Assembly: GCA_963969395.1 (NCBI GenBank)
Contig: OZ017795.1
Span: forward strand, 11,470,001 to 11,534,000
DNA: 64,000 nt
DNA from: Pseudoscleropodium purum
Lineage: Eukaryota > Streptophyta > Bryopsida > Hypnales > Brachytheciaceae
Direction of reading: 5' to 3'
This document shows positions 22,394 to 37,300 of the stretch, in pieces. A model generated the notes under the pieces. That model had not been told where the DNA came from. It saw nothing but the letters and a program-made list of their open reading frames with translations, and made no database searches. The position numbers and the translations under genes were made by a program. The stretch's first letter is position 1. Each line of letters starts with the position of its first letter.

Positions 22394-25300
22394 TTCCAGG
22401 TTTGCCATTGGATATTCTTTCCTCCCTTCACTCATTGCGTCTCTAATTTTCCAGAAATTCACTGATTATATTCACAAAATATCTATCAATTTCGATGACC
22501 GAGCACCTCATTGTTGGTGTGTCTTTAGATTCCTGAAAATTTTGACGCAGGGAGGAAGAAGTCAATGGGTGTCTTTATGCCACATGCAGTGTTGAGATGT
22601 CTTGGAGTGAGATTTTTGAGGTCGACCTAGAGTGGTTGTTAGCATTTCAAATCATTAGAATACTTTAGAGGGGCGAGTTTTGCAGCTTTTACGGCTTCTG
22701 CCGTCTCCATTTTCATGAATGTCTTATTAGCCCGGAATATGCTGTTTCATTTGATCTTGCTGCTTTCTGTCGGCTGCTGGTTTCTATCTATTGCTGGAAG
22801 GAAATCTTCCCCGTTGAGTTAATGGCTCGTCTCAATAATCACTACACATTTCTGTGCAACTACTGTGCACCATGATAATTCAGAGTATTGTGATCCACAT
22901 GAGTATCTCCATATTAGTGGGCGTCAGGGTTGGGTTTTCGAAAGTTGTAAATATCTCCACCTACACAATAATCGGGCATCGTTGATTTCACGTTAGTAAT
23001 TGCTCAGAAAAGTGCAGCTAATAGATTGCTAGCCGGTTCGAGATACCACTACCATCGGAGGCGGTTGTTTCTTTGTTGATGAATCTTGTTTTCTAGACAT
23101 TTAGGGTTCTGACTTCTGATTCCAACTCACTCTTGAATACCTAAGCTAATAGCCTGGACCGAAAAGCTGAATGCATAATAGTCTTTTCTACATCATCATT
23201 GGATTGCATTTCACAAGTTTAGTGCTGCAAGCTTAGTTCACCTTTGAGCTGACCCCTCCCTTTCGTGATTTTTGGCAGTGCCATATGTGAGGGTTGTTTC
23301 TTGGAGGGTGAGCATAAAAAACATGACTATGGTAAGTACATTGTCGCCATATGGCCAGTTTCCATTTTGATTGATGCGTACTTGCTTGATGTTGATTAAG
23401 CCTTTCCGACCGCAGCCTGCTTCTCCTTCATTTTAGGTCATGCAATGTGTCCCTCACCCCAAATGAGCCTGTTATATTTGCTAGAGCAGTTTCGCCCCCC
23501 TATCAGTATGAATGATAGTCCTCAGCGCGTTGAATCCGATTCTTCTGTTTCTTGAGCATGGAGTTGTGAGAGTTGTAGATTTTGCTGTGATGTTTGTTTC
23601 TAACACATGGCACTATGTCTTTGTGTGCAGTGATGTATCACAGTGATTCTGGCGGTTGCTGCGACTGTGGGGATCTTGAGGCTTGGAAATTTGAAGGGTG
23701 AGTTCGCCATTGGGATGGGAGTGATGTTATGCCCTTGTGGGTGTCCAATTTCCACGAGGATAAGTGCACTACTGATTGTTTTGCGAGTCCGTCCTTTCAA
23801 AATATGTTAGCTAGCGCTGTGATCTGTATGTTTTATTTATTCTTTACTTTCTTGAGATGTTTTGTTTTCTAATGATTGATCTGAAATACTGAGCTGTGCT
23901 AGATTCTGACTTGACTTGAAGCCTGATTTTTATGTTATCTTTTACTTTTGATCTTTCAGTTCTTTTTGTGTACAAACCAAGATCGCTTAATTGAGACTGC
24001 ATGCATGAGGATGCGGTACATTGGAAACCCTTCGAACTATTTTAGACAGCTTGGAGTGCATTTTGCAGATTTTGCAGTGCACACCGTTGTGTGGATCGTC
24101 AAGAGCCATCCGTGCCATCCGAACTCGAGCTGTGTTCGAAAGAATCAGGTTCGAGTCTGCTCTTGGAGCTTTTGCTGACAGAATTTCGTGTATCCCAGTT
24201 GGGTCTTGAGGTTGTGTGCATGTTCTTTGTTTTCACTGGCCTCCAGTGTCCTTGATTCGATTGTTTCAGCTCTTAACTGAGCCTTTTAGTGATGTTAGTG
24301 TGAGAGTGGTGTTCCTTTTGCTGATTTTGATGTTCTAGATTGGATTTCCATGGAATGTGAACTTATCGTGTAGTAGCTCTTGCATGAGTGCATCATTTTT
24401 CTTCAGTTTTGCATCTTTACGATGATTCGATGTTTGAGTTGTGGGTTCATCTGGAGCGTCCACATGAGGAGTTTATAACATGTATTGCATTTACCAAGTT
24501 CGGTGTCTTTCTTCCATTGATTTTTGGTGTGTCAGTGAGCGAGGTCTTTCGCATGGTTTCCTTGGTCTTGGTCTATATCTCCGAAGCGAATGGACCACCA
24601 GTTTCTAGAGAAAAGTCGATAGAGACGGCTATTGTTTTTCTCGATTGGCTAAAGCAGGTATTCCGTGGGCTTCCTCATTTGTGGTTTCTCTCATATTTGA
24701 AGTTTCTTACTTGCTTTTCTATTTCTAATATTCTTTAGATTAATCTTGGTGAGTAAGAGACTTTAATTGCGTATATATGCATTTTCAACCCTGAATTTTT
24801 TTGTTTCTAAAGCATGTTACCAAGTATTCACCTATTTTTGCTAATTCTTCTGCTGTCTTCTATGAAATCATTTTTCCAGTTGTGCTCCGTGGATGCTCTT
24901 CGCAATGTTGTGTGTTGTGAGGCCGTTCAGATGACCCTGCGGGATAGGGAGACACTTGAGGTGAGTTACTCAAGCTAGGTTGGTTTGTCAACCGCACCGT
25001 CGCACCATTGATGTTCATGTTTATGCCGAATTTAATGTCATCTGAGTGTTACTTAATTACTGTCTACAATTCCTACTAGCATTTTGCATCTGCGTTTGAC
25101 AATTCTGTTCGGAAAGAAGACTGTGAAATTGAGTGTCAATTTAGAGAGTATCATCAGATTCCCCGCAGATTTTTTAATTTATAGCTGAACTTTTTTATTT
25201 TATTTTTTCTGAACGACTTGGTAGTTTTTTTTTATCAAAAATTAGAGGACGAGCTTTTTGAGTTCTGTTAAACGGATCTTGAAATATTATGACTCATTTC

Positions 25301-28300
25301 TCTAATCCACTTCAGCTTGTCTGCAGGTTAAATCGCCGTTGCAGGTTCTTTTGAAGACATTCGCTAGCATGCCAGAAGAGATCTTGCAGGGGGTAATGTT
25401 CTGGCAAATTTATGTCGTGGGTTCTGTCCTTATTTATTTATCATGTATCTATCTCTATAATGGGACTGAATCTGGATCGTGAAGGTTTTTCCTTGCTGAG
25501 TGTGAGAGATGGTAATATGATAGCTTGTAGTTTTTCTTGATTGTTTGATTTCGACATTCTGACTTATTTGATTGTTCTTTTTCTGTTTTGACTGATGTTC
25601 CTTTACGGAATGGTTTTGGCAGGAAACGACCTTGTTTTTGCAGATGCTGTACAATCCAGTATTTAAGCAGCAATATTCTGAGGAACTTATGAAACAGTAC
25701 CAAGCGATGATTGAAAGCGCGGTTGATAAAATTGTCAAAGATGAAGATCATCTCATCAAACACTTCAAAGATCTTGACTCATGTCTGGATAGAGGTACGA
25801 CAATAAGTAACACGATAGACAAATGTTTGCAACAAGTGAAATCTGTATGGATTTTAATAATTGTCCTAGATATTGTCTGTGCTGATTTGCTATTTTATTT
25901 GTGATTGTGTGTGGCAGTGATGGTGCAACTTTTTAATGTCCCCAATATGGACTTGATCAAGAAGATGGATTTACTGGGATTATTTGTAACGGTTTTTCGT
26001 AAGATCTTGAAGCGCTGCCTGAAAAGGTACCAACTGAAATTCGTTATTAAATCCCGAAATCTTAATTTCTGGATTTTTTATGTAATTTTAAGAATTTCAA
26101 GTTTCGTACTGTATGCCTTGACTGTAATTAAAATTATAGGATGTGAACATACACGCTGGATTTTGTGAACGCTGACAATGAATGTATCTCAGGGGTACCA
26201 ACGTCGTGGATGTTACGGATCCTAGAATTGAGAACAAGGTAAGCGAAAGCAATCTCATGTGAGAATAGCTAGTATGAGTCGTTTCTTAGTGCTCCTATAT
26301 TAACCTGCTGAAATTTTTACCTTCATATATTCCTTAACGTCTTTTGCTGATTTTCCCTGATTTAAGAGATGTTACGTGATTCGGAGAAATTTTCGCACCT
26401 TGAGGTGTCTTAGTATTTTATACGGGTTTCGTTGGAGGTCGGGTTCTGGCGAACAATAACAGAATCCCTATTCGTAGCTGTCTTAGGAGAGGCAAGGTTG
26501 CCTTTCGGTTATGGAAGTGCTACTTGAAAAATAAACTCTATCGTCCCTGTCTTGTAGGCGTACTTGAGGCCTCAAGGGGACTTGCGTTTGATTGTTGCTC
26601 ATCAATCCGTAGCTCAACATCTGCTTGAAGAGCAGCCCGATGTCTTCATGTCTATTCTGGACGTCCTCGCTTCACTCCAGGTTTGATTTTTTGTCTCCAT
26701 GTTTGTCAATTCTGAAGCACTTTCTTATGTGTCACGCTTATGCCTGCGACTATCTTGAATGACTACCGTGAACTAGTTCCGACTGCATGTCTCTGATTCT
26801 TCGTGAGATTTTGCCAGGAATCATCAATGGCGTTATTTTCTCACAAAGAGCAATTTGATTTTTTGATTATAACGACGCATGTTTCCTTTGTGCAGTGGAT
26901 GAATCCTTACTGCACAGCAAAGAATGTCGATTTTGAGGAGCAGAATGAATGGACATTGGCTATCCAACTGGAGGTCGGAACTTTGGACACATATTCTTGC
27001 CATTATATTCTCAAAGTGGCACGTTTGGATGCAAAAATTGGAGACAGTTGGATTTGCTTTTTGAAGATGCTGATTACTTTTAGCCCTTCGGATTACATAT
27101 GTGTAACCAACATAGAAAACATTATTCATTGAGTACCTGACGATTTTCAAGGTGTTTTTCTTGCAGATGAATACCATGGCCATCGTATTTCAGCTTGTGT
27201 CTCGATGCTATTCAATTTATAGGCCTGAGTTGGAGGAGTCAGTTGAAACAGCTAGGAATACTTTAGTAACAGCTAATATTTGCACGTTGGATCGTCTGCG
27301 TAGTTATTTGAAAGAGGCAAGTAACCTTAGTGCGCTCTATTGACCTGTCTCTTACCATTATATATTTATTTCACTTGTATGTCAATCGAAGGGATTCAGT
27401 TGTACGATGTATCTGTATTGACTCGCGGGCTTAGAGATTGCAGAAATTTGGGTTCTCGTTCGTTTATATGCTTGTATTATGGACCTACTACGCAAGTATG
27501 AAATTCTCTTTGTCTTAGTTCTTGAATGGCAGGAGAGAATTTTTAATTTTCAAGTAATTTTTAATTAATTTATATTTGTGCAACTCGCAAGTGAAGATTT
27601 ATTCCTGAGTTCTAGGATGGTCCACATGGATCTGATTGATCTTGGAATAGTTTGAGGAATGAGCTAATATATATTATTGTGATGATGGTCTTATGTGCAG
27701 GAATCAACGTTACAAATATTGAATAGTACAACTTGCAATACTCCTGTGTCGCTCCATATTCCTCTCCATAGGACGTTGAGTGCCATATTGGCCAAGCTTG
27801 CGCTGTTACCTTGGAAGGATACGAAGAGTGGGTTCCTCTCCAGCTTGAATTTGGGATATTCTGAGGAAGAGGTATGTTTCAACTATTAGGTGCCACAAGG
27901 TCAGAATTTTTTCAATTTTCCAATCTCTTTAATTGTATATGGACTTGGAGTATATGGAAAGGCTCAGAGTGTGATGGAGATGATCTTTAGAAAACCTTTT
28001 TATGAACAGTTCAGCCTTTGCATCTGCATCATTTGATTCAAAAATGTTTTGCGTTCTTATGTTCATGGTCGATCAGGTGCTGGCATTGATGGAGCACCCT
28101 TTACGCATCACTGCTTGGATGGCACAGGTAAATTTCTTTGTGTGCTTTCCTTTTCATGTCTGCATACTGTCCTGCACCAGATCTTCTCACTAATTTCAAT
28201 CCTCGGTTGTAAATCATCAAGCTCTTGCTGATCGGAATTTGATTTGATTTAAAAAGGAGTAGAGGCTAGTTTTAGAGAAGTATCGTGGCACAATGAGTAT

Positions 28301-31300
28301 TAAGGAATGGTCAACCTGCGGTGGTTTGTGAAGAATGCAGTGCATCGTGATTGGTACATTCGTATTTTCATCTTATATGCAGTCGGTACCTCTACTGACT
28401 ATTTTATTTGAATTTTAGATTCGAGCAAGCAGATGGTTTGATGTGTCAGATGACTTCAGTCGTTTGGAGCTCATTTATCGTTCAAGTTTTTGGCATGATC
28501 AGTAAGTTACTATCTCGGCATTACAATATACCTTTGTGCAGTTAAAATTTTCTACCTGCTAATTTGTTTCAGTCGTGGGTGGGAATTGTAAAGTCGGTTT
28601 TAATGTAGTTGATGTTCACAGGAGCTCAAATTCTAGAAGCTTATCGTATTATAGCAGTAAAAGTTTGAATCCTCTTTCTATATTTTGTCTTAGCTGTTTT
28701 CGGATCGAAAGTGTCACCTACTGTAACCGACATAGGCTTTATCAACTGTTCTGGCATGCACCTCAGCTGTTTGTTCAAGAACTTAGGTTTCAGTCTGCAT
28801 AAGAATATACTTCTAGTGTCAAGCATGTCGAGAGGACTAATACTATGTCATACACCTAAGCAAGGAATATAGCTTCTCTAGTGCAGGTTGGCGACCTAAC
28901 TGCATTTTCTGAGAAATAAAGGCGCCCATATATTATAAGTGTTTGTTGGTATATCTCGCTGTCGTATGTTTGAGCATGTAGATTAGTGATCGAATAATGA
29001 GAATCTCTGACTTTCGTTTGCATTACTAAGTGAATCTTTCTGTGACAACCCTCAGGTCGATGGATATGGATATATTATTGTTGCAATTCTGTGCCGTAGC
29101 GCGAGAAAATATGGAGTGCGCAATATTTAAGCGAATGGCGGAACGCTTTGAGGTAGTCAGGCTATGAAAGGATTTTGACGCTGAGTAGAATTGCGAGTGC
29201 TAGCTGTGCAACTCTAGGACTGGCTGATGCATGTAGAGTTATTCCATACTCTCCCTGGGGTGCTTTGCAAACTTTAGTGGGATTTCTTTCTCTTGCCAGA
29301 CAGAACCTGTATGCATGATACGTAACTTATTTTACTAAATGCTACACGTTTTATTGGCAGCTGATGGAGTTGGTATCGTCTCCCCTGTTGGACCACGAAA
29401 ATCTTGAAGGGGACAAAATTCTTTTGTTGCAGGATTTCATGCGATTAGTTTTGCTGGTAAAGCACCTATGCCCTCTGCCGATTCTGTAGTGAGTTCATAC
29501 CGAGGATACTATATTCTCTTTTTAGGACCTTGTTTTCTATTTTAATCGATGCTTGATATCAGTAGAGGATCACGAATTAGAATTTATGGCAAGGACGCGC
29601 GTGTTCTAATCTTTTGACAGATCATTTCTTTTCCTTGAAATGCATGTTTTTAAATTTGAGTTCTGTTTCTTCAGATCGTTCGGGAGCGTCGCAATACGGG
29701 AATGAAGGAGGTGAGAGTTTCTCTGTGCTTTGTCGCTATCTTATAATGGTATGATGGCGTTGTTACTTTCCTATTCTGATTATTATTGCCAACCGTCATT
29801 GGTCTACTTGATAATCACCATGTCATTTCAAAAATGATCTGTTAAAGTTTATCATCTGGCACTGTGCTTCTCCATTGTTGTAGGAGGATTGTCTACGATA
29901 CGATGTCATCCAGTGGCTTTGTGTGAGGGATCAGACGTATTCCCAGGTGAGATGGTCGCTCTTTTTCTCATTTTCATATTTGGCTTTAGAGTCTACTTCT
30001 CTGGGTTCAACGGTTTACAGCAGTGCTCTGCTTGGTACCGGTTCAAATGTTAGTTGTCCTCTGTAACTGACATGCCCAATCTGACCATGCATCTCTATGT
30101 CAGCTCTGTCGTGCTCTCAGTGCAGTTCCAGTGGATCATCCACAACTGACTGAAATGCTGGAGAAAGTGGCTTATTTTCATGATCCGAAGGTAATGTTGC
30201 ATACATCTACTAAATTGGAAGATATCTTACTAACCTAATAATATATCTTCAACCGTTTTGTCTGAGATCATGTTGAAACTCTCTGTATGTCACGCTCCAA
30301 AAAGGCCTTGCTAGTGTTTAGACTGGATTTGCATATCATTTCGACTCCTCTGTGTTTACCGTTAGTTTCTCTGTGACTAGGTTCAAGAGAGAGGGTACTA
30401 CCAGTTGAAGGCTGAGTACTGGCAGGAGTTTGACCCTTTATTCTCTCATTTCTATCAAAATGAACTGGAAGATGCTCAGGTAAGTTAGTGAGTATGTGAT
30501 TTTTGTGAAACGGTATTGCTTCCGTTTTCCTTTTGGTTGCATGCGCAATTTTCAAATGTAATGTCCTTGTAAGTTTCTGCCATGAAGTCAACAGCAAGAT
30601 CGTAAGCTGGTTGTAAACACTAGAAAAGCTCAATAATGAATTTTGACATGAATGTCCAGTTCTGGAATGTCTGTAATCTGGCTTTGCCAAATGCTTGAGT
30701 GTTTATATGATACATGTTTTCTTGCTTCTTTATCGAAACAACTACTGGCTATGCTGATGGTATGATCTGCTTGGATACCCGCAGGAGAGAGCAGTGAACA
30801 TTGGAAAAAGACCACAATATTGGCGGATCACAACGTTTGGGGATGTGAAGCCGCCCTACAACCGTCTGATTAATCTTCTCCACACAGAGGTATTAGCTCA
30901 GGTTCTTACGCCTATGTCTGGTGAACTTCTTCGCAGGTATATCAAAATTGGTGTCATCTACATCGGAAGTGTTCCTCATTTTTGACAATGGATAGTTGCG
31001 TTAGCTTTGATTTTGGTGTTAACCATGATTCCTCTGCCACACGACGAAGTCTCAAGCATCGTGAAATGAGTGATCACGGTGGTCATGAATATTTGATGTG
31101 CAAGTCTAATGCGGAGTCCATCCGATCTCTAGTCTCGTTCTCTAAATTTTTATGTCCGAGGCGTCTTCATAATTTCTTCTCAAATACTACAATGATGGAT
31201 TAGAGGTGCCTTCCTCTCTTAAGTTGTAGGTTTTCTGGATATCATCACGCGTTTGACAAGAATGGTGTGATGATATGATGACAGGAATGCCATCAGCTTT

Positions 31301-34300
31301 TGTGGAACGTTTTGAACTATGTCTGCGCTCTTGTCGAGAAAGATTCTACAGCCACTGCTTGTGAATCACTGGGGGTTACAGCGCTGCAAATGTTGGCGCT
31401 TGCACTTCAGGATCGGAGGTACAGAACTAGAACACATTTGAGTTCTGCCAAAATGGTCTGGTCTGTTAATTCGTGCTTTTTATGTCAACTGCTCTTTAAT
31501 GGCAACATCTTTATACTGGCATAGATCTTTGAATCTCATTTCGATTGCAATTCGTCCTTGGTGATAGTTTTGATTAGGTTTTGTGGTCGGTAGGTCACTA
31601 GTATGTCAAGATTGGTAATCGAAATATGTTATGGTCCTCAGCAGGCCTAGGCTGGCACGGCAACTAGAAGCGTGGAAGGTAAATTGAGGTAAATTGAGTC
31701 AGTGCTACGCTTCTTCGGAGATGAATTTTATGTTCATTTTTCTCTTTTGCAGAGAGGACCCAGAAAGATTTCCTGCAGTCGCAGAGACTTGGCAACTTCC
31801 TCTCTTGTCCGCCAATGACATTTATTATAATATAAATCGAAAACCTCAGCGTAATCCAAAGACAGGGTTTATGGATTGGGGCATATATCAAGCAGAGTCT
31901 CCGAGCATTCTTGATTTGCTTCGCAAATTGAAGAATGTGAAGAATGCGCCCCGTAAGTTGGCTTTTGATCCTCATTCATAATGGATTGGTATCTTAGACT
32001 CTTATTGGAAGGCTATGCTATATCACCCCTTGGTATCAACGTCCACAATGGGACTGTTCGGTAATATACTTGTAATGACAAGCTATAACGTATTTTTCCT
32101 ATGTCCAGGATTGGTTGACTCTGTGCATTACGTAATGGATCTCCTAAGGGCATGTCCATATAACTCAGCATTTGAAGATTCACCAAACGATGCAGATTTG
32201 AACCTGTCGCCGAAATCACACGTAGGTTATCGTTGCCCTGCTACTTGTCTACTTTCAAGTGCTCCACTAGTTTCCCATTGTGCATCGGCATGCTGCAATA
32301 GTTGAACATGGCTGTTCGAACTCATGCTAATAACTTGCACAATCACTTCATGCATTTTCCAGGCCCGAGTGAATACGACAGAGGAAGACGAACATCTGCA
32401 GAAGAAACAACGGCAGGAGGCTATTATGGCTCAATTCAAAGCCAAGTATGATTTCTCATGATATTCAATGTTTGTCTTTCTTGACTAACTGGGCTGTATG
32501 CGTTACTTATCTTCATGAAACTCAAGGTAGACATAATTGTCTAAGTCGTGAAGAAAGTTGCCATCTCCAAATATCTATTTGGCTACTCTTGTCCATTATT
32601 TTGTTGAGAATATTCAGTCCTAAAATCATTATTGTGATTATTTGGACAGGCAGAATGCATTCCTGGAGCAGTTTGAAGACAGCGACGATGACGAATGCAT
32701 GAGTCCTTGTAATACAGGCAGTAAGTTAGAGGCAGGGAATAGTTCTTCAACAGGCTTCTCGAGTGCTGGTGCCGGAAGTGAAAAAGCCACTGTGGAAGCA
32801 CTTGAAGTCCATGAGTGTGCTTTCTGTCGTAGTGAGGTAACTTCTATTTCCGGTGTCTGTTTTCGATTTCTTTTAGGCGATGATGATACGAGTTTCCATG
32901 TTTTGTTCTTCCTTTCTGCATGGCAGTTGAATTTCAATTTCGATTATGTTCGTTCAAATGCTGATCTATGTCCGGGCATCTTATTGTCTTGGCTGTGTAC
33001 AGTGTTTTTTGTTTTTTTTAAGGCATTTAAATGCCTAAACGCACCAAAAATAATTGGGGATCACCAAAACTTAAGAAAATTTGAAGAAAAATTGGATGAT
33101 GCGAAGTTGTTCCAATTTTTGAAAATAATTTTGATGAAATTGCCAATTTTAAATGAAATAATTTTAAATAAATTATTTAAATATGTGGATGAAAAGATAG
33201 TTCTATCCAAAATATAGATAAACACTAAAATATTTGGCTACATTATTTTCTTGTATGTTTCCACTTCAGCACTTCTCCAAACCCCTCTAAAAACATCCTG
33301 GCTGTGTATTGAACACTCAGAGCCTTTATTTGTTCCAGCGTGCAGAAACACTGCACGTTCACCCCTTCCTGACTGTTTCTTTTTCTCTTTGCAGTGTGGT
33401 GGCAATGACAAATCCATAGGCTGGATTGCTCTGGTGCAACGTTATAATATGCCAAAGCAATTCATATCGCAGAGGAAAGAGGTGACCAGCAAAGAGAATG
33501 CGGAGAGCATAGTAAAGAGGAGCTATGCGACAGAAAACCGCCATTTACCAAGAGATACCGATGCCAAGCAGTTGGTTGTGTATATGGGAGAAAGCACGAT
33601 CGATCATGTACCTACAGAGCATGTCCGTTGTTGTGGCCATCAGGTAACGTGGCTTTGTCCCACTGCCAATATCGCACCAAGAAGAGACCACAAGTGTGCT
33701 TCTCTTGTGTGTCATATTTTTTGATGTTCTTGTGTCTCTCTTGGGTAATAATGGCCGCGGATGTCAGTTAATATCTAACTTCAAGCATTGTTGTTAAATT
33801 CTGATGGTATTTGAAATTCGAATGTATATGAGAAGCATGTTCTATGCTCTGTGTTTCATCGATTTGGATGTAATTTTTATTATGACGGATTTTCAGCCTG
33901 TATGTTCCGCAGGCACAAAATTTAGCTGATAGTGATTGTGCAGGCTACTTCAGTAGCTGATTCTGACGTTTGTGAATAAAAGTAAACATCATTGATTTTT
34001 TTTTTCTGCGATCCAGATGCATCAGGAATGCTTTCAAAGTTACCATGATTCCCTTGTAAGAAGACATTGTGGTCAGACAACCTATGAAGGTAATCTCTAT
34101 GGTCTCTTTAACAGATTTTGCGCCACGCTCGATTTAAGCAACTTTGCTTGTAATATGGTAATCAATTCCTTCACCTCCTCTGGAGTTTCAGAAGCTGCAA
34201 CAAATCCGTGACTCCAGAACATACTTGTGAATTTCAGGCAAAAGCATAATTGAACTCCACAGGACAGAGTTCCTCTGCCCTATTTGCCGTCGACTAGCAA

Positions 34301-37300
34301 ATGTGCTACTGCCTGTTGTGCATCAAGGACGTTTTTCAAGAGTACTGCAAGCTTGTGATCTGGATAACCAAAGAGATTATTGGGAGAAGTTTTGGAAGAA
34401 AAGCAAAAATCTGCCTGGAGCTTTGGAACAGTTCGCTGTCCAGGTATTATAATTTTGCCTTTTATAGTTTATGCTAGTATTATTTGCTTGAAGTTTCTTA
34501 CTGCAAAGACGACCTTTTGCCTGGAGCTGTAACTGTTGTTCCTGAAATTTATCTTGATGCCTCCAATAATCAATGAGGACTTAGTTGTCTTGGCGAGTGT
34601 AACATTGTGGAAGTGGGCCTTACATTTGTGTGGAGTTGTGGTCCTATGACAGAGTTTGAACGTGAGGAGCAATTTTCTGAAAGAAGCGGAAGTCAAGGGT
34701 TTACCGAAGTGCCCTGTAAGTGATCCTGTGATCCTGCTGACTGTTTCTATCTGGCGTTCCTTTCCCTGGCGTTCCAGGAAGTGCTTTGTAAAATATTTAT
34801 TCCTTCCAATATTTAGCTGTTGACATGGTTGATTCTGGTACATTGAGGCAAAAACTCTTTTTTTTGCTGCTATCCTTATTTTTGAAAGTGACTCCTTTAA
34901 ACGTTTTAAGCGGCACCTGAATTGTCTTCTGTATTGTTTCTGTGGTATGTGAGTAGTTTCCTTCGTGATATTGAGCACAAGGATGTCAAACTACATTGAC
35001 CACCAATGATGTATATAGTTTTTATGTTCAGTTGCACTTTATGGTTGTCTTCGGCTTCTCGGAATCACATCTCCTAGGTTTTGCAGGTATTTTGGGAAGT
35101 TTTTGCTTCAAACATCACCCATTGTGAAGTGGAGACAAGAGAGGAGCTTCCAGAAGTTGCCCAAGCGTCCGCAGCCTCAGGCCAGCTAAATGATCAGCAC
35201 GAATGGGGTGGGGATGCGGGACATTGGATTGCCATTCGGGAACTTGGGAAGTTAGCAATAGTCTCCAACACCCTAGATAGAGGTACGGTCCTTATCCACC
35301 TTTGCTAGTCTGAAGGTAGGATTGACTACGCTTCTTTACTCTTCACAACTGATAGGTATTTCTTGAGGTAGAACACGAACGACAATAACCTTTTGGAAAA
35401 ATGAATGTTAATGCTTTATGATTGATATGAAGCACTTTTTCTTGTGTTCACAGGACAAGAAATGGCGACCAAGAGAGAAAAGATGAAGAGCGTTTTGACA
35501 AAAATCTCACCATTTCTACAGAACGGGGATTATTCAATTCAGAACCAATATCTTAGAAATCTTTTCTCGGCAGTACATGATTTATGCGTCAGGCTTCAGA
35601 AGTCAATTGAGGAAATTCATCATCCAGAAGAGCTGAAGGACAGTAAGATTTTGGGGAAGTCCTGCTATGTGGCAGAGAAAGAAGAATCGCTAGATAAGCC
35701 AATTGCAAGCGGTTCCTTAAATCCAATCTCTGCAATCATAAATCCTGATGGGCAGAATCGAGAACTCTCGAGTTGGATACCATCAGAGCCTACTCTTTGG
35801 ACATCATCAGAATCTCCAAGGCCGGAAATTTTCAGAGCAAGAGGGATGCCTGCAGGGGTTGCTGCTGGTGTCGACACGGAGACTAATGAAAGCAGAGACA
35901 TATATACAGCACGTCTCGAGGACCACCGTGATGTGTATCCGTCTTTGGGAGTTAACCCTCAGGAAAGTGAATCTCTCAGTCAACCTGAGCCTGCTCAAAT
36001 CGACATGGAGTGGAGCTCTACAATTCTAGAAAGCAGTATCTTCGAAGCTGATCCGTTTTGGCTTCTCATAGTATTTTTGAGTGTGAGTATTGTTCTCTTT
36101 GAAGTTTTTGTGGGTCTTGTTTTACCTTTTTCTCTGAGAAATTCTCAGGTGATTACTTGCCAAAGTTGCTAGTGATCCTCCTTCGAAAAATTTCTTTGTT
36201 TTAGCATCCGTCAATCTAGACAGATTTGGTAGTGTCACCTGATACATTGAACTTCTATTTTGCAATCATTCTGTTTTTAGGGTCTACAGTGGGAGATTCC
36301 CCTTCATTTTGAGAGGATTACGTTGTACGAAAATATGATGTCGATCTAGTAAGTTATTGTGAAAATGTCATAGAAATGAAGTGGATAAGTTTAAAGTTCT
36401 GTTTTGCACCTGTTTTTCCTTTGCAGGCGTTTCCTGGATTGCCCAAAGTGGAAGAGGTTCTGCTGCTGGTTAAGTTCTCATACACTATGGCCTTGACTCA
36501 GGGTTTACTAGCCTGTTCTAGGTTGCAGAGTAATGGCGACGTGCTGAACCTGGAAAGAGAGTGGGCTGATGTGGTCCAATACACGTGTTTACCTTTCCTG
36601 CGGAGAGCAGCCTTGCTGGTCATTCTCTATACCATTCATTTACTTCTTTCCTTAGCGTAGTATTTCACAATCATAAAGATCAAGGAAATGCCGTTTTTTC
36701 CTGTCAAGTTTTGTGGATGAAGAAAAGTGAAGGAATAGTATGCACATCAAATTTCTTTTGAACTCATTGAATCGAGCTCAGAGATGCTAAGATGTAGGCT
36801 ATTTTTCTCTCGAAGCTAGAGAAGTCACACGAAGAGTAGTCTTGGGGTGTTTTGAAATGATTTGAGATGTTGTCATCAAGTTGTTGAAGTTGATAATCAT
36901 CAGGTGCTTGTGCTGAATTACTGATTATCGTCTGATACTTTTGTAGGTGCAAATGATTACTGATGAAGGCTTCAGGCAAAATTACAATGGTTCAGGTATA
37001 ATTTGTTTCGGATGAATGGACATGACTGGCAACAAAATGATTTTGGCAGGCTTTGAAGACACTCTTACATCATATTTTGTAAATATTTTAGGGCATGCTA
37101 TATATCTTCTCAGCCTCGTTTATGCAGGACGTTCAGGAATATCTGAAAGCATGGAATTGTGCTTGCAGGTAGGAGGGTCATGGATATCTCGTACTTGCAG
37201 CAGGAGTTGGGTCTGGTAGATACCTACGAAATCTGCACAAGTTATTCAGGTTAGATCCCTTGTATAATCTGCGTATCTCGTTAAATCTTTTGAAGGATGT

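Noticed and set aside
24388..24535. Upstream extension of exon 5 of the PRT6-like gene, from an acceptor at about 24408
   Set aside because: It is in phase, but the added residues look intronic (runs of Phe, Val and Leu). The acceptor at 24536 has a good pyrimidine tract and gives the expected spacing after the UBR box.
30268..30690. 140-codon reverse-strand frame
   Set aside because: It is antisense to exon 22 and the introns of the PRT6-like gene, with no family resemblance.
32837..33217. Continuation of exon 28 into a long open frame
   Set aside because: A clear donor (AGTGAG|gtaact) and the downstream RING exons show that this is intron. The open frame through the AT-rich block is chance.
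37048..37134. Possible extra exon reading GFEDTLTSYF
   Set aside because: It can be joined in phase at its start, but its continuation does not lead into the conserved C-terminal exons. Skipping directly to 37169 keeps the frame.
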